This document shows positions 6,363 to 7,707 of a DNA stretch of 7,707 nt, piece after piece. Source of the stretch: Actinomycetota bacterium. Its GTDB lineage: Bacteria; Actinomycetota; Acidimicrobiia; Acidimicrobiales; Poriferisodaliceae. How positions within the stretch are numbered: the stretch's first letter is position 1; every line of letters starts with the position of its first letter. Position numbers and translations under genes: made by a program. The notes beneath the pieces are model-generated. The model saw only the letters and a program-made list of their open reading frames with translations, had not been told where the DNA came from and did no database searches. The stretch covers positions 1 through 7,707 of the forward strand of contig PCCJ01000048.1 in assembly GCA_002731665.1 (NCBI GenBank), given 5' to 3'.

Positions 6363-7156
6363 AAAGCCCGCCTTCTGTCCAGCGACTTCCACTTTTAGTC
6401 CTGCTGGCAGCTGGCACCGGAGCGCTTTTTTTGATCATACCGATAATTGGTTTAGTCGGTAAAGCATCATGGAATTCGCTATTGCTCGACCTCAAGAACG
6501 AACTTGTCTTCGATGCTTTAAAAATTTCTATAACAAGTTCTATCGCAGCGGCTCTGTTAGCAGTTTTGTTAGGAACCCCGTTGGGTATAACAATGGCAAG
6601 AATCACAACTAGATGGAGTATCGTTCTGCGCTCAATCGTTCTCCTCCCAATGATTTTACCGCCAGTAGTTGGTGGGTCTGCTTTGCTGTTTGCGCTTGGG
6701 CGGAACGGAATCTTTGGAAAGCCGTTGTTTCAGTCGACTGGGCTAATACTGCCCTACTCATGGGCCGGGGTTGTCATCGCCAATCTGTTCGTGGCTTTAC
6801 CATTTGTTGTCTTAAGCGTGGAATCTGGGCATCGCTCGCTGGACCGACGTTACGAACTGGCTAGCGCTTCTTTAGGTGCAGGAGCTAACCGAAGACTTGC
6901 AAGCATAACGCTACCGCTACTCCGGCCCTCTATCCTCGCTGGCGGACTATTAGCCTGGGGACGCGCCTTGGGCGAATTCGGCGCAACCATAACATTTGCC
7001 GGGAATATGCCCGGCACAACACAAACACTGCCGCTCGCAGTCTATGGCGCTCTCGAAACCGATCGTCAGCTAGCGTTGGCCATTAGCCTTCTCATGGTCA
7101 GTCTTTCTCTTTTCATCGTGATCACAATGAGGCAGCACTGGTGGACTCGCCGATGA
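6359..7156 (+). CDS. modB: Molybdate ABC transporter permease ModB
   Basis: This 265-residue inner-membrane permease carries molybdate through the membrane as part of the ModB2C2 complex. About six hydrophobic segments can be seen near residues 11-34, 55-79, 88-113, 130-155, 190-215 and 236-257. The cytoplasmic EAA loop that docks on ModC is ELASASLGAGANRR.. (166-179) followed by LP at 185-186, and the family hallmark GRALGEFGAT occurs at 201-210. It is a full-length protein with a normal size for ModB. The related sulfate permease CysT/CysW is the nearest alternative, but the ModA partner and the gene order argue for molybdate. Its ATG lies inside the modA stop (ATGA, 6359-6362), and its own TGA overlaps the modC start, so translation of all three is likely coupled. 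Confidence 0.95.
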   Translation: MKSPPSVQRLPLLVLLAAGTGALFLIIPIIGLVGKASWNSLLLDLKNELVFDALKISITSSIAAALLAVLLGTPLGITMARITTRWSIVLRSIVLLPMILPPVVGGSALLFALGRNGIFGKPLFQSTGLILPYSWAGVVIANLFVALPFVVLSVESGHRSLDRRYELASASLGAGANRRLASITLPLLRPSILAGGLLAWGRALGEFGATITFAGNMPGTTQTLPLAVYGALETDRQLALAISLLMVSLSLFIVITMRQHWWTRR

Positions 7157-7707
7157 TCGCTCTAGGTAATGATTACGCGCTCGAGGCGCACTTTGACCTT
7201 CATCGCGGCACCTTAGCCATCAGAGCTAACATTAAAGTAGGTGCCGGCGAGATCGTCGCACTATTGGGTCCGAACGGTGCCGGCAAAACAAGCCTTCTTG
7301 AGTGCATCGCAGGCGGTTTAGCAATTAGCAATGGGCACGTTAGTCTTAGCGGGTCTAAAGTAGATGACCCAGGTGCCGGCATTTGGCAACCGCCAGAAAA
7401 GCGGCAAATCGGAATGGTTTTCCAAGACAACCTGTTGTTTCCCCATATGAATGTCATCGACAATGTCGCTTTTAGCTTGCGCTGCAGCGGACATTCAAAG
7501 AAGTCAGCACGCCGCAGAGCATCCGAGGTCTTATTATTTCTAGGTATCGCTGAGTTAGAACGAAAACCCATTGAAGAACTTTCTGGTGGTCAAACGAAAC
7601 AGGTAGCTATAGCACGTTCGATTATCCAAGAACCGTCATTGTTGCTACTTGATGAGCCACTGAGTGGATTGGACTCCATTGCTGGCTCAAAGCTAAAAGC
7701 TTTTGCA
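7153..7707 (+). CDS. modC: Molybdate ABC transporter ATP-binding protein ModC (3' partial)
   Basis: The frame is open from ATG 7153 to the window edge, giving the first 185 residues of an ABC ATPase that powers molybdate uptake. Walker A is GPNGAGKTS (39-47) with K45 and T46, the Q-loop Gln is Q91 (VFQDN), the signature is LSGGQ (143-147), Walker B is LLLLDEP (163-169) with D167-E168, and the D-loop SGLD spans 171-174. The H-loop and the C-terminal MOP domain that senses molybdate lie beyond the window, so its length and the presence of MOP cannot be checked. The start overlaps the modB stop (ATGA, 7153-7156), and GGTGGA at 7140-7145 serves as a ribosome site. Assignment to modC rests mainly on its place after modA and modB. 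Confidence 0.94.
   Translation, partial: MIALGNDYALEAHFDLHRGTLAIRANIKVGAGEIVALLGPNGAGKTSLLECIAGGLAISNGHVSLSGSKVDDPGAGIWQPPEKRQIGMVFQDNLLFPHMNVIDNVAFSLRCSGHSKKSARRRASEVLLFLGIAELERKPIEELSGGQTKQVAIARSIIQEPSLLLLDEPLSGLDSIAGSKLKAFA

Noticed and set aside
7200..7571. Minus-strand 123-residue ORF at the right end
   Set aside because: It is opposite modC, whose Walker A, Q-loop and signature motifs are intact; the real gene simply has no stop within the window.
1..7707. CRISPR arrays, tRNA or rRNA genes, insertion sequences
   Set aside because: No repeated spacer units, transposase genes or terminal repeats were seen, and the gaps of at most 130 bases show no tRNA-like sequence.

Overview
This 7.7 kb window is a densely coded bacterial segment with short intergenic gaps and roughly balanced base composition. 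The mix suggests an uncultured bacterium, possibly monoderm (Actinomycetota or Chloroflexota are the first guesses). It includes several redox enzymes, a double-hotdog thioesterase, a ModA with a lipoprotein-like signal, GTG starts, and start codons that often lack a clear Shine-Dalgarno sequence. The taxonomic guess is inference only. TGA is an ordinary stop codon here: it ends the thioesterase, modA and modB.

Layout. 1-675 (+): an SDR oxidoreductase missing its N-terminus. 725-1543 (-): a TesB/hotdog-type acyl-CoA thioesterase. 1670-2257 (-): a carboxymuconolactone decarboxylase/AhpD-like protein that is whole only if an in-frame TGA at 1988-1990 is read as selenocysteine. 2388-3479 (+): a zinc-dependent alcohol dehydrogenase, divergent from the selenoprotein gene. 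3535-4626 (-): an Ldh-family (malate/L-lactate type) dehydrogenase. 4654-5559 (-): a metallo-beta-lactamase-fold hydrolase in the same apparent operon as the Ldh gene. 5607-7707 (+): modABC, a molybdate ABC transporter with ATGA start/stop overlaps; modC runs off the window.

The main discovery is the selenoprotein. Conventional gene calling would split it into two unrelated small ORFs. Read through, it gives a 195-residue AhpD-like protein whose active-site motif is C-x-x-U instead of C-x-x-C. A good bacterial SECIS-like hairpin lies immediately downstream of the UGA, with a loop GU at nucleotides 24-25 from the U of UGA. That is close to the G23/U24 positions known for E. coli fdhF.

How the genes may work together: SDR, ADH, Ldh-family enzyme, thioesterase and MBL hydrolase look like a catabolic or redox accessory neighbourhood handling alcohol, hydroxy-acid and acyl-CoA substrates, with a thiol/selenol redox protein beside the ADH. 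The modABC operon supplies molybdate for molybdoenzymes, which are not seen here. No specific pathway can be named from the sequence alone.
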